From: Flagellimonas lutimaris
Lineage (GTDB): Bacteria; Bacteroidota; Bacteroidia; Flavobacteriales; Flavobacteriaceae
Direction: 5' to 3'
NCBI RefSeq assembly: GCF_003581615.1
Contig: NZ_QXFH01000076.1
Span: 124,001 to 188,000, forward strand
Length of the DNA stretch: 64,000 bases
A program made the translations under genes and the position numbers. Below are positions 1 to 8,889 of the stretch, in pieces; positions within the stretch are counted from its first letter, which is position 1; every line of letters begins with the position of its first letter. The notes below the pieces were generated by a model. It saw only the letters and a list, made by a program, of their open reading frames with translations. It did not search any database and was not told where the DNA came from.

Positions 1-759
1 ATAAAGTTCTTTGATTCTGGTTTTTACAATGGAGCCATCTCTTTTTACCAAAGAAACTTGCTGTCCTTCACGAAGCGTTCCTCTTTGCAATCTACCGATA
101 GCAATTCGACCGGTGAACGAAGAGAAATCCAATGAAGTAATCAACATCTGGGTTGTACCTTCTTGTGGTTTAAATTCTGGAACATGCTCGATAACCATAT
201 CCAATAAAGGCTCAATGTTTTCGGTAGGCTCTTTCCAATCTTCACCCATCCAGTTGTTCTTTGCAGAACCATAAACGGTTGGGAAATCCAGCTGCCATTC
301 TTCTGCACCCAATTCAAACATAAGGTCGAAGACCTTTTCGTGCACTTCCTCCGGGGTACAATTTTCTTTATCTACTTTGTTGATAACCACACATGGTTTT
401 AAACCAAGGTCAATGGCTTTTTGAAGCACAAAACGGGTCTGCGGCATTGGCCCTTCAAAGGCATCAACCAGCAACAAAACTCCATCGGCCATATTCAAAA
501 CACGCTCTACTTCACCACCAAAATCGGCGTGACCAGGGGTATCTATAATATTAATTTTAGTGTCTTTGTAAACAACAGAAACGTTTTTGGAAACGATAGT
601 GATTCCACGCTCCCTCTCCAGGTCGTTGTTGTCCAATATCAGGTCGCCTTTGTTCTCGTTATCTCGGAACAACTGGCAATGGTACATAATTTTATCAACC
701 AAGGTAGTCTTACCGTGGTCTACGTGTGCAATGATTGCAATGTTTTTAATTTTGGACAT
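1..759 (-). CDS. typA: Translational GTPase TypA/BipA, N-terminal part (runs off the left edge)
   Basis: This is the first 253 codons of the ribosome-binding GTPase TypA (BipA), a translation-factor relative of EF-G that acts on 50S assembly and stress adaptation. The start is the ATG at 757-759. The GTPase motifs are all visible in the translation: G1 AHVDHGKTT at residues 11-19, G3 DTPGH at 73-77 and G4 NKVD at 127-130, with the switch-I RERGITI stretch at about 49-55. The beginning of the second beta-barrel domain follows. The rest of the gene lies outside the window. No frameshift is seen. Identity is firm because the N-terminal sequence is closer to TypA (for example [11 protein letters not shown]) than to LepA or EF-G. 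Confidence 0.96.
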   Translation of the reverse strand, partial: MSKIKNIAIIAHVDHGKTTLVDKIMYHCQLFRDNENKGDLILDNNDLERERGITIVSKNVSVVYKDTKINIIDTPGHADFGGEVERVLNMADGVLLLVDAFEGPMPQTRFVLQKAIDLGLKPCVVINKVDKENCTPEEVHEKVFDLMFELGAEEWQLDFPTVYGSAKNNWMGEDWKEPTENIEPLLDMVIEHVPEFKPQEGTTQMLITSLDFSSFTGRIAIGRLQRGTLREGQQVSLVKRDGSIVKTRIKELY

Positions 760-778
760 AACCTAAATTTTAAGCCCG

Positions 779-786
779 CAAAGATA
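779..786 (-). promoter_or_regulatory. Candidate -7 box of typA
   Basis: On the minus strand this reads TATCTTTG, a match to the Bacteroidota -7 consensus TAnnTTTG. It sits 20 bases before the typA start, giving a short leader of the usual length. No clear TTG-type -33 box is seen at the right distance, so this is a half-supported promoter. Confidence 0.35.
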
Positions 787-856
787 CTGCTATTTTTTTC
801 TTGTATGCACACCTAAATGTTATTTTTATCTTATTGATTTTGTGGGAGTTCCAAAT

Positions 857-1414
857 CTACAGACCAACACACCAACGCTTTTCGCTGATAATCCAACCAA
901 TACTCAGGTTGACCACGGGTTGAATAGTACCTTTAAATGGTCCTACATAATAGCCAGCACCCGCATCTATGGAGAAACTAAATCCTGAATCGTAACTACG
1001 CTGAACACCATAAACCAGGCCACCATAGCCGTGAATACCATCCACCAATCGCCCCTCGACCACACGGTCTCCTGGAGAAAAAATGGCTACCGTTGGCGCT
1101 ACATAGTTCCCCGAATTCCCATAGATAGACCTTCTGCGTCTTTCTCTAGAATTGAGGTTGTGGTAATATCGGTTTTGAACGGTTATCGCTGGAAAAAAAT
1201 CGAAATCTTCCAAAGGTTTTGAGCTTGCAGGTTCCAAAGCGGCCTGATACGCCACCCTGAAATCCAAAGTGCTGTTTACTCCCAGAGCCATTTCGTATTC
1301 GATTCCAGGGTTAAAGGCATTGAGCTTAAACTGACGGATTTCGCAGTTTTTCCCATATTGGGCATGCATAAAAAAACCTGTTGACAGGAATGCCAGAAGT
1401 AGTAAGCGACGCAT
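857..1414 (-). CDS. Secreted protein of unknown function, paralogue of the next gene
   Basis: This codes for 185 residues with an N-terminal signal peptide (cleavage probably after MHAQ near residue 19). The mature part shows alternating hydrophobic beta-strand patterns with glycine and tyrosine pairs (for example NPGIEYEMALG and SFSIDAGAGYYVGPF), as expected of a small periplasmic or outer-membrane beta-barrel. It is clearly related to its neighbour at 1480-2061: both share QFKLN...PG..YE, YYHN.N.RER, GNSGNY and VYGIQR/VYGVQR-type blocks in the same order. No enzyme motif is visible. The two genes are an old tandem duplication, both minus strand, 65 bases apart. Function unknown. Confidence 0.8.
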   Translation of the reverse strand: MRRLLLLAFLSTGFFMHAQYGKNCEIRQFKLNAFNPGIEYEMALGVNSTLDFRVAYQAALEPASSKPLEDFDFFPAITVQNRYYHNLNSRERRRRSIYGNSGNYVAPTVAIFSPGDRVVEGRLVDGIHGYGGLVYGVQRSYDSGFSFSIDAGAGYYVGPFKGTIQPVVNLSIGWIISEKRWCVGL

Positions 1415-1479
1415 TGTAGGTTAATTTGGTAGTATTATAACCCAAACTTTGCCAAAATAGTATGTCTTGATGGCTTTAT

Positions 1480-2061
1480 TTAATCCAGATATGGGTCCTT
1501 TTTCTTTCTTTTGGTGGCCACCCAACCAAATGTGAAATTGAACAAGGGACCATAACCATCGGGCACACCGTCTCCCCTGTAGTATCCTGCGCCAACTTCC
1601 AGATTAAAGTTGAAGCCTTTCTCATAAGTACGTTGAATGCCATAGACCATTCCGTAAAAACCGAGGTTAAAATCGTCTGGGCCTTCAACATTAGTTGAAA
1701 TTCGAAGCTGCGAAAAGAATATGGCCTGGGCCGCGGCAATATAATTCCCTGAATTCCCAGAGGTGTTTTTATCCAGTCTTTCCCTCCTATTAAAATTATG
1801 GTAATACCGATAACGGTTATTGGATGCCAGGCCAAATACATATCCCTCTTCGTATGTTGCCGTAGCCAAGCCCAAGTTTGTGGAGACGCTTTGGTTTTTG
1901 AAAAGTCCCAGCTCGTACGTAAACCCAGGGCTCAATAAATTCAATTTAAATTGATGGCGTTCCAGATGCGGCAAATCAAAAGTGCCGCCCCTTTCTTGCC
2001 ATTGCGCTTGCGAAATGGTAGAAACAAAACAAAGAACAATGAAAATAAATCGATACGTCAT
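1480..2061 (-). CDS. Secreted protein of unknown function, tandem paralogue
   Basis: This codes for 193 residues with a signal peptide ending near ISQAQ (residues 1-19). It shares the same block order as the 857-1414 product: QFKLNLLSPGFTYELGL, then YYHNFNRRERLDK, GNSGNY, YGMVYGIQRTYEKGF and a glycine-tyrosine rich beta-strand end. The C-terminal tail is lysine-rich. This is probably a small beta-barrel or periplasmic protein, and the pair is likely co-transcribed. No catalytic motif is seen and I do not assign a family. Confidence 0.8.
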   Translation of the reverse strand: MTYRFIFIVLCFVSTISQAQWQERGGTFDLPHLERHQFKLNLLSPGFTYELGLFKNQSVSTNLGLATATYEEGYVFGLASNNRYRYYHNFNRRERLDKNTSGNSGNYIAAAQAIFFSQLRISTNVEGPDDFNLGFYGMVYGIQRTYEKGFNFNLEVGAGYYRGDGVPDGYGPLFNFTFGWVATKRKKKDPYLD

Positions 2062-2111
2062 GGTTAGTGGTTTATCTACATAAATCTAAAAAGGATGCCA
2101 TCGTTTAATAC

Positions 2112-2119
2112 TATATTTG
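2112..2119 (+). promoter_or_regulatory. Candidate -7 box of kdsA
   Basis: TATATTTG matches the Bacteroidota TAnnTTTG box and lies 15 bases before the kdsA ATG at 2135. A -33 TTG at the usual 19-21 bp spacing is not evident. Confidence 0.35.
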
Positions 2120-2134
2120 TGCAAACTTTAAGAA

Positions 2135-2953
2135 ATGGACATCACCAAAATTCCACAGATAAAACATACCGATAATGACAATTTTTTCTTGTTGGCTGGC
2201 CCATGTGCCATTGAGGGCGAAGACATGGCCATGCGAATTGCCGAAAAGGTAGTAGCCATAACTGACAAGCTCAACATTCCCTATGTTTTTAAAGGAAGTT
2301 TTAAAAAGGCGAACCGTAGCCGTATTGATTCCTTTACGGGAATTGGTGATGAAAAAGCCTTAAAAATTTTGAAAAAAGTTTCGGAAACCTTTGAAGTTCC
2401 AACAGTAACGGATATTCATGAAATATCGGATGCTTCCATGGCCGCCGAATATGTAGATGTACTTCAAATTCCTGCATTTTTAGTAAGACAAACCGACTTG
2501 GTGGTTGCAGCTGCTGAAACGGGCAAGGTAGTCAACTTGAAGAAAGGGCAATTTATGAGCCCGGAAAGTATGCAACATGCTGTAAAAAAAGTAACCGATT
2601 CGGGCAACGAGCAAGTTTGGATTACCGATCGAGGCACCATGTTTGGATACCAAGATATGATCGTAGATTTCCGTGGGGTTCCAACTATGAAACAGTATGC
2701 TCCCGTGGTTTTAGATGTAACCCACTCCCTACAGCAACCCAATCAATCTTCTGGGGTTACGGGCGGTAGGCCAGCTTTAATTGGAACTATGGCTCGAGCT
2801 GGAATCGCAGCGGGTGTTGATGGCCTTTTTATGGAAACACATTTTGACCCTGCCAATGCCAAAAGTGATGGTGCGAACATGTTGGATTTAAGTCTTCTGG
2901 AAAAGTTATTGACAGACCTGACAGCGATTCGCAAAACTATCAATTCGCTCTAA
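2135..2953 (+). CDS. kdsA: 3-deoxy-8-phosphooctulonate synthase (KDO-8-P synthase)
   Basis: KdsA condenses phosphoenolpyruvate with arabinose-5-phosphate to give KDO-8-phosphate for the lipopolysaccharide inner core. It acts in the cytoplasm. The 272-residue length is normal. Visible family motifs are AGPCAIE at 21-27, the KGSF-KKANR substrate-binding stretch near 50-59, FEVPTVTDIHE, LKKGQFMSPE, ITDRGTMFGY and the end block SSGVTGGRPALI. Cys24 in GPCAIE occupies the place where metal-independent enzymes such as that of E. coli carry Asn, so this should be a metal-dependent KdsA. The gene stands alone between the secreted paralogues and the iron operon. Confidence 0.97.
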   Translation: MDITKIPQIKHTDNDNFFLLAGPCAIEGEDMAMRIAEKVVAITDKLNIPYVFKGSFKKANRSRIDSFTGIGDEKALKILKKVSETFEVPTVTDIHEISDASMAAEYVDVLQIPAFLVRQTDLVVAAAETGKVVNLKKGQFMSPESMQHAVKKVTDSGNEQVWITDRGTMFGYQDMIVDFRGVPTMKQYAPVVLDVTHSLQQPNQSSGVTGGRPALIGTMARAGIAAGVDGLFMETHFDPANAKSDGANMLDLSLLEKLLTDLTAIRKTINSL

Positions 2954-3034
2954 ACAGTATTCAAACTGTTAAAATTTTACATCTATTTTTTTATCTATCA
3001 GCATATTATAAATTCGTTTTAAACACTATTTATA

Positions 3035-3106
3035 ATTAGTCTAAATATATATTGCGTGATCAAACATTGAAATATATATTTGCGTCACAAACTTATTTAG
3101 ACTAAT
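3035..3106 (+). promoter_or_regulatory. Promoter of the iron-uptake operon flanked by a 12-bp inverted operator pair
   Basis: A promoter of good Bacteroidota form is present: TTG at 3052-3054, a 20-bp gap, then TATATTTG at 3075-3082. It is bracketed by ATTAGTCTAAAT (3035-3046) and its exact reverse complement ATTTAGACTAAT (3095-3106). The motif resembles the TTTAGA/TCTAAA halves of Fur-type boxes. One copy lies just upstream of the -33 box and the other in the leader, a layout suited to repression. Binding by Fur is an inference from the gene content downstream. Confidence 0.55.
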
Positions 3107-3116
3107 TACAAATAAA

Positions 3117-5579
3117 ATGAGGAATATATTACTTGTCTTAAGCTTAGCTTTTTTAGGGACAGTACAAGCACAAACAGGCAGCCTAAAAGGAAAGGTGACC
3201 TATCAAAACAACAACCCACTTGGCAATGTAAATATTGCCGTTTCTAACACCAGTTTAGGTACAAACACGGATTATTCAGGGGAATATAAAATATCCAATC
3301 TTGCCCCTGGCTCATACACCCTGACTTTTTCGATGGTAGGTTTTGGCGCACAGAACAAAACCGTAACCGTTTACGCTAACCAGACCACCAACGTACAAAC
3401 AATTGTTATGGTTGAGCGCCAAGAACAACTCAATGAAGTTATAGTTGAAGCCAATCAAGTAAACAAGTTTACACGTAAAGCAAGTGTCTATGTATCTAAA
3501 ATGCCACTCAAAGACATCGAGAACCCACAAGTCTACAATGTTATCTCATCAGAATTGCTGCAGGACCAGGTAATCACCAATTTTGATGGTGCCCTTAAAA
3601 ACGCCCCTGGAATCGACAAACTTTGGGAATCTACTGGTAGAGGAAGCGACGGTGCTGGCTACTTTTCATTGCGTGGTTTTCCTGTTCAACCCACTATGAT
3701 AAATGGTTTACCAGGATTAACCAACGGTAGCCCAGACCCAGCCAACATCGAATCCATCGAAGTAATCAAAGGCCCATCAGGAACTTTGTATGGCAGCAGC
3801 TTGATTTCTTACGGTGGTTTGATCAACATCAACACCAAAAAACCATACTACGGTTTTGGAGGAAATATCTCTTACACCTCAGGTAGTTATGGCCTCAACA
3901 GAGTAAGCGCTGATGTTAACACCACTTTGGGTGACCAAAACAACATTGCCATTCGGGTGAACACGGCATACCATACCCAGAATAGCTACCAAGATGCTGG
4001 ATTTAGAAAGTCTTTCTTTTTTGCACCTTCACTGGCATTTCAGGCAAGTGATAGACTTTCGTTCAACATCAACACCGAATTTTACAATGGTAGGAGCACC
4101 AATCAAACAATGTTGTTCCTAGACCGTGGTTCGCCACTTCGTGTAACCAATTTGGATGAATTGGGTTATGATTTCAAACGCTCCTACACCAGCAACGATT
4201 TGTATATCGACACACCAACGTATAGCCTGCAAGGTCAAATGAACTACATTTTGAATGATTCTTGGACCTCTCAAACCGTTGTTTCCAGATCTAATGCCAA
4301 GTCTGATGGTTACTACTCCTACTTGTACGAGGTGACCTCAACGACCGAAGGCCTTTCAGGAAGCCCTATTTCTGACGGTATTATTTTGGCTCGTTACACC
4401 AGCAACCAAAACTCAGAAACATTAGGAACCGACATACAACAAAACTTTATCGGGGATTTTACTATTGGAACCATGCGCAATCGTATGGTAGTGGGCTTGG
4501 ATTACCTTAAAACCAGGACCATAAACAACAGTACAGGCTACGGTAACCAAGGATTTATTTACGCTGGAGAAAACCCCAACGAATTCCAAGCCGTTGCCCC
4601 TGCCCTACATGATTACTTCGGAACCCCAATGGGAACAGGCCTGTATGACTCCGGTGTGTTGACACAAGCAGGTGCCGATGCTGGAATCGCGACCTTGGCC
4701 AACCCAGGGGCACAATTTAGCGAGGCAGAGCAAGAGATTTTAAGTGCCTACGCCTCTAACGTAATCAATCTATTGCCAGAATTATCCGCCATGGCTAGTT
4801 TGCGTGTGGATCGTTTCTCAAATGATGGATATAACCAAACTGCATTTTCACCAAAGTTTGGATTAGTTTATCAGCCTATTTTGAACAAAGTATCGTTGTT
4901 CGCCAATTATATGAACGGTTTCAGCAATGTGGCTCCCGTAACCGAGCTATCCGACGGAAATACATCCGTGAGAGCCTTGAACCCTGAGCATGCCAACCAG
5001 TTCGAGGTCGGTACCAAGTTGAACTTCTTCAACGATGGACTTTCGGCCACATTTAGCTACTACGATATTACCGTGAGCGATATGTCACAACGAATCGATA
5101 CTGATGCCAACAACTATTTCTATACTCAAGACGGAGAACAAACCAGTAAAGGTTTTGAAGCCAGTGTTGTCGCTTCTCCTATCGATGGATTGAACATCAT
5201 TGCAGGATACAGCTATAATGATAGCAAATTAGAGGAAGGAGATGCCAGCTTTACAGGGTTTAGACCAGAAAGTGCAGGCCCAATGAACTTGGCCAATGTT
5301 TGGGCAAGCTACAGATTTACACAAGGTACCTTGGAAAACTTCGGACTCGGATTTGGAGGTAACTACGCCAGCGAGAACAAAATCTTCAATAGATCTAATG
5401 GTACGTTTACTATTGATGAGTACACGATTCTTAATGCGTCCGCCTTTTACGATGCCCGTGACTTCCGAATCACTTTGAAGTTGGACAACATAGCCAACAA
5501 AGACTACTACAAAGGTTGGTCTACCATTAGTCCACAAAACTTAAGAAGTCTTTCTGCCAATTTCACTTATAAATTCTAA
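3117..5579 (+). CDS. TonB-dependent outer-membrane receptor, siderophore type
   Basis: This 820-residue outer-membrane protein should import an iron chelate using TonB energy. Order of parts: signal peptide (1-19, VQAQ), a carboxypeptidase-regulatory-like domain (about 23-100, with the usual SLKGKVTYQNNNPLGNVNIAV start and DYSGEYKI turn), the plug (about 125-245, with SLRGFPVQPTMINGLPG and IEVIKGPSGTLYG), then a 22-strand-type barrel ending in aromatic YKF. Plug and barrel look like FhuA/FoxA-class siderophore receptors rather than SusC. It heads an operon with DUF4198, two small membrane proteins and a PepSY protein, all consistent with iron uptake followed by reduction. The substrate cannot be read from the sequence. 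Confidence 0.9.
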   Translation: MRNILLVLSLAFLGTVQAQTGSLKGKVTYQNNNPLGNVNIAVSNTSLGTNTDYSGEYKISNLAPGSYTLTFSMVGFGAQNKTVTVYANQTTNVQTIVMVERQEQLNEVIVEANQVNKFTRKASVYVSKMPLKDIENPQVYNVISSELLQDQVITNFDGALKNAPGIDKLWESTGRGSDGAGYFSLRGFPVQPTMINGLPGLTNGSPDPANIESIEVIKGPSGTLYGSSLISYGGLININTKKPYYGFGGNISYTSGSYGLNRVSADVNTTLGDQNNIAIRVNTAYHTQNSYQDAGFRKSFFFAPSLAFQASDRLSFNINTEFYNGRSTNQTMLFLDRGSPLRVTNLDELGYDFKRSYTSNDLYIDTPTYSLQGQMNYILNDSWTSQTVVSRSNAKSDGYYSYLYEVTSTTEGLSGSPISDGIILARYTSNQNSETLGTDIQQNFIGDFTIGTMRNRMVVGLDYLKTRTINNSTGYGNQGFIYAGENPNEFQAVAPALHDYFGTPMGTGLYDSGVLTQAGADAGIATLANPGAQFSEAEQEILSAYASNVINLLPELSAMASLRVDRFSNDGYNQTAFSPKFGLVYQPILNKVSLFANYMNGFSNVAPVTELSDGNTSVRALNPEHANQFEVGTKLNFFNDGLSATFSYYDITVSDMSQRIDTDANNYFYTQDGEQTSKGFEASVVASPIDGLNIIAGYSYNDSKLEEGDASFTGFRPESAGPMNLANVWASYRFTQGTLENFGLGFGGNYASENKIFNRSNGTFTIDEYTILNASAFYDARDFRITLKLDNIANKDYYKGWSTISPQNLRSLSANFTYKF

Positions 5580-5588
5580 GAAAACAAA

Positions 5589-6305
5589 ATGAAAAAACTA
5601 ATTGCAACCCTATTGCTTATTCCCTTACCCGTTTTATCGGCCTCAGCTCACTATTTGTGGATTGAGACCAACAGTAGCGGAAAGTTGGGCAAAGCACAAG
5701 AAGTTCGTGTTCATTACGGGGAATACACCTATGGTGTAATTGAAAAAGTGGAGGGCGAAGCTTTTCCGGCTGTTTCTAAATTTACTTTATGGGTTATTGC
5801 CCCAGATGGCACAAAGACAAAATTGAGCAGCGAAGCCAAAAAAGACCACTATTTGGCTAGTTTCACCCCCTCTCAAAATGGCGTTTATACCATCGCTTTG
5901 AACAACAATGAAATTGATGTAATCGATTACACTCAGTACGACTTCGGTATTTTCAAAACACATTACCATTCAACAGCAAAGGTTCTGGTTGGAACTGATG
6001 GTGACACGAAAACAGCAAATCGAGAAGGCATTGTGATAAAGCAGTTGGAAAATGATGGGGAAGAAATCAAACTTCAAATATTGTACAAAGGTGAACCCAT
6101 CGTCAAAAACGAGCTTAAAGTCTATGTTTCCGATCTATGGTCCAAAACATTGTACACCGACGATAATGGTGAAGTTTCTTTTGGCCTACCATGGGATACT
6201 AAATACATTGTGGAGACCACGACCAAGGAAGAAGTTCCAGGCACCTACAATGGTGAAGCTTATGAATTTATCTGGCATTGCGCTACTTATTGCATAAAAA
6301 AATAA
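5589..6305 (+). CDS. DUF4198-type periplasmic protein
   Basis: This 238-residue exported protein begins with a signal peptide (residues 1-19, ending SASA) followed at once by HYLWIE, the typical opening of DUF4198 proteins found beside metal and siderophore receptors. The middle has the LWVIAPDGTKTKL and YTIALNN strands of an Ig/transthyretin-like fold, and the end has a second beta domain (VKNELKVYVSDLW, DDNGEVSFGLPW). The gene starts 9 bases after the receptor stop, so it is co-translated. The family probably helps with metal or chelate handling in the periplasm; the exact role is unknown. The HYLW histidine could bind metal. Confidence 0.8.
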   Translation: MKKLIATLLLIPLPVLSASAHYLWIETNSSGKLGKAQEVRVHYGEYTYGVIEKVEGEAFPAVSKFTLWVIAPDGTKTKLSSEAKKDHYLASFTPSQNGVYTIALNNNEIDVIDYTQYDFGIFKTHYHSTAKVLVGTDGDTKTANREGIVIKQLENDGEEIKLQILYKGEPIVKNELKVYVSDLWSKTLYTDDNGEVSFGLPWDTKYIVETTTKEEVPGTYNGEAYEFIWHCATYCIKK

Positions 6306-6307
6306 GC

Positions 6308-6640
6308 ATGGTCACCGGAATTTCTCTACTCACTTTTATCGCCTTTTATCTACAGTACAACACTTCTAAAAAAATGTCTGCAGTAGGAAACCTCGGTTTT
6401 GAGAAATGGATTGGTGCGCATAAAAAGACATCTCAATATGCCAGTTTGGCCCTAATGGTTTTATCATTTGGGCTCAGCTGTTTTTACTGGGGAATAGGTT
6501 CCGGGACGTTTACTTTTTTTATCCTCTTAATGACCATTGCCAGTCTGGTGATACTTTTAGCCCCCTTACGATTGCTGAACTACCGTTTTTTGGGCGTCCC
6601 TTTTTTATGCTCCATCCTTTTTGAATCCTTATTGTTCTGA
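6308..6640 (+). CDS. Small inner-membrane protein of the iron operon
   Basis: I take the ATG at 6308 (protein begins MVTGISLLT, 110 residues), two bases after the DUF4198 stop; an earlier in-frame start at 6278 would overlap that gene by 28 bases. Three or four hydrophobic helices are visible: about 3-18, 45-60, 65-85 and near the C terminus. Small membrane proteins of the DUF3325 kind are common between siderophore receptors and PepSY proteins, and position and size fit, but I see no diagnostic motif. It probably assists the PepSY protein in the membrane. Confidence 0.7.
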   Translation: MVTGISLLTFIAFYLQYNTSKKMSAVGNLGFEKWIGAHKKTSQYASLALMVLSFGLSCFYWGIGSGTFTFFILLMTIASLVILLAPLRLLNYRFLGVPFLCSILFESLLF

Positions 6641-6643
6641 ACT

Positions 6644-6931
6644 ATGCCAGCCAACAAAAAATACTTGACCCCATCGCCTTGGCAACGATTTGCTAAAATA
6701 ACCGCCGCCATTTTTGGTGGGCTTATCGTTGCAATCCTATTCCATTTGGCATTGGCCAGTTGGTTCAATCACGCAGCCGTTATCATTACCAGTACTTTTT
6801 CGGCCTTTATTCTTTGGGCCGTTTTAATGGTGGTTGCCTTTTTGGGCAAAAATGGCTGGAGAGTATGGGGCATTTACCTTTTGGCCAGCCTAGTGCTCTT
6901 TGTCATATTCTATTTTGGAAACCAAGTTTAA
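6644..6931 (+). CDS. Small membrane protein, DUF3649-like
   Basis: This codes for 95 residues with three hydrophobic helices (about 17-38, 45-66 and 72-92) after a short basic N terminus containing SPWQRFAKITAAIFGG. Proteins of this size and start pattern (DUF3649 type) sit in iron-uptake operons next to PepSY-domain reductases. It begins 3 bases after the preceding gene and ends 3 bases before the PepSY gene, so translation is coupled. No catalytic residues are recognisable. The family assignment is tentative. Confidence 0.65.
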   Translation: MPANKKYLTPSPWQRFAKITAAIFGGLIVAILFHLALASWFNHAAVIITSTFSAFILWAVLMVVAFLGKNGWRVWGIYLLASLVLFVIFYFGNQV

Positions 6932-6934
6932 ACT

Positions 6935-8506
6935 ATGGGAAACCGTATCTATAACATTTTATTTCACACACATACCGTAAGTGGCATTGTAATCAGTGTT
7001 GCACTATATGTAATTTTCTTTACAGGTTCCTTCTCTTTTTTCAGGGATGAAATTGCCAATTGGCAACATGGGCATGCCGTGAGTCAAGAAGATGAATTGC
7101 CCGGTAGTGTGGATGGGCATCTAAATGACCTTTCCAAAAATTACAACCTATACGGACGGGATGTGGAATTAAGGCACTATTACAACGAAAGAAGTATTTC
7201 TGTCAACTTGAGTGCTGCAAAGGATTCCTTAGCTTTAGAAGAGGACAAATCACCTGTATTCTTCTATTTGGACCCTGTTGCCAAAACCAAAACAGACACC
7301 TATGCAAGTAATTATCATCTGGGCGAGTTTTTATACCGCCTTCACTTTTTAGATCAAATCCCCTACCCCTATGGTAGATATTTGGCAGGATTGGTAGCAT
7401 TCTTTTTCCTGTTCGCCATTATCACTGGAATCTTGGTGCATTGGAACAAGATTGTCTCTAATTTTTATACCTTCAGACCTTGGGCCAAGCTAAAAACCAT
7501 TTGGACCGATGCTCATACCGCTCTAGGCGTTATCGGCTTTCCATTTCAGTTTGTTTATGCAGTTACGGGAGCTTTCTTTTTGCTCAAGGGCATTTTGATT
7601 CTTCCCGTTGTCATGGGGCTATACGATGGTGACCAAAACAAATTGTACAAAGATTTGGAGTACAACCTCCCTGTTTATGAATTCCAGAACGAAAAATTGG
7701 ACAGTACCATCAATTTAGACCAATATGTTGACGAAATGAAGTCAGATTGGGGCGATTTTAGGGTTACGGAAACACACATTTTCAACTACGGAGATAAAAA
7801 TATGCATGCTTCCATTAGTGGCTATTTGGGGTATGAAACCAAATTGAATGGATTGGGGTACCGTATTTACAAAATTGTAGATGGTTCCATTGCTCAGGAA
7901 AAAGTGCCCACCACCAATAATTCATATTTGGATGGTGTTAAAAACATGATGTTCCGTCTCCACTTTGGCGATTACGCAGGGTATGGGTTGCGAGTGATAT
8001 CCTTTATCCTGGGATTGGTTTCCTGCTTTGTGATTCTGTCAGGGATTATGATTTGGCTCGTGGCACGCGATAAAAAGAACATTCCAGAAAAACGAAGAAA
8101 GTTCAATCAACAAGTGGCCAATATTTATATGGCCATTTGTCTGAGCATGCTACCTGTTACCGCTTTGGAATTTATCATCGTAAAATTTTCTGAACAGGTG
8201 AATATGACCCTTTTGTACCAAACCTATTTTCCGATTTGGTTAGTTGTTTCTATATTTTTCATTTTTAAGAATAATATTGCCTTTACCAACAAATGGACTT
8301 TGATTTCAGGTGGTATCATAGGATTGTTGGTTCCAATTGCAAACGGGATTACTACGGGAAACTGGTTTTGGGTGGCTTATCAGAATGAATATGAGCACAT
8401 CCTACTCGTGGATTTGCTTTGGTTGAATCTGGGTATTGTGTCGCTTTGGATTTCCTTCTTTAAACTGAAAACCAAAAAAGTAGATTTAAAACCGTTACCC
8501 AATTGA
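6935..8506 (+). CDS. PepSY-associated membrane protein, probable ferric-siderophore reductase
   Basis: This 523-residue inner-membrane protein has the PepSY_TM layout: a first helix (about 17-37), a periplasmic PepSY-like section, helices near 145-165 and 195-225, a second periplasmic section (with YFRVTETHIFNYGD-like strands), then helices at about 350-375 and four near the C terminus. Conserved histidines in membrane helices (LYRLHFLDQIPYPYGR, TDAHTALGVIGFPF, MFRLHFGDYAGYGLR) are those thought to bind haem. Such proteins are believed to reduce the ferric chelate after import. Its stop codon abuts, without a gap, the stop of the convergent DUF1801 gene. Confidence 0.85.
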   Translation: MGNRIYNILFHTHTVSGIVISVALYVIFFTGSFSFFRDEIANWQHGHAVSQEDELPGSVDGHLNDLSKNYNLYGRDVELRHYYNERSISVNLSAAKDSLALEEDKSPVFFYLDPVAKTKTDTYASNYHLGEFLYRLHFLDQIPYPYGRYLAGLVAFFFLFAIITGILVHWNKIVSNFYTFRPWAKLKTIWTDAHTALGVIGFPFQFVYAVTGAFFLLKGILILPVVMGLYDGDQNKLYKDLEYNLPVYEFQNEKLDSTINLDQYVDEMKSDWGDFRVTETHIFNYGDKNMHASISGYLGYETKLNGLGYRIYKIVDGSIAQEKVPTTNNSYLDGVKNMMFRLHFGDYAGYGLRVISFILGLVSCFVILSGIMIWLVARDKKNIPEKRRKFNQQVANIYMAICLSMLPVTALEFIIVKFSEQVNMTLLYQTYFPIWLVVSIFFIFKNNIAFTNKWTLISGGIIGLLVPIANGITTGNWFWVAYQNEYEHILLVDLLWLNLGIVSLWISFFKLKTKKVDLKPLPN

Positions 8507-8872
8507 TTATTTCCAGAAGCCTTTGTGATTTACAGCTTCCGCATCCTGGATGACAGCCACAAAAACTTCAGCATCAATATCCTCCAAGGTATAGTAACGG
8601 AGTGACCGCATTACTTTTCTGCCTTCGGTAATCATTTTATCCAAATGAACAGAAAGATGTGCCGAACTCCAAAAGCCCACATCCACATAACCTTTTTTTC
8701 GGGAAGCATTGAAGTAGCAGAAAGGTTTTCCGTTTAGGTAATAGAATGGCAGTCGGTATTTATATTTCAGTTCCAAGTTAGGAACCGAAGTTTCCACCAA
8801 CACCTGCAATTGTAGCAATATGCTTTTGAAAGGTTCTTCTTGGTTGATGATATAATCTTCCGCTGGGTTCAT
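8507..8872 (-). CDS. DUF1801 (YdhG-like) protein
   Basis: This codes for 121 residues of a compact alpha/beta protein. It has the DUF1801 hallmarks: an early acidic helix, KYRLPFYYLNGKPFCYFN in the middle, then GYVDVGFW and a C-terminal helix. The family is cytoplasmic and its function is not established. The gene is convergent with the PepSY gene and its stop codon is adjacent to it. It lies 17 bases downstream of the DUF808 gene, so the two could share a transcript. Confidence 0.8.
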   Translation of the reverse strand: MNPAEDYIINQEEPFKSILLQLQVLVETSVPNLELKYKYRLPFYYLNGKPFCYFNASRKKGYVDVGFWSSAHLSVHLDKMITEGRKVMRSLRYYTLEDIDAEVFVAVIQDAEAVNHKGFWK

Positions 8873-8889
8873 GCAAGAGAGCTTGGATT

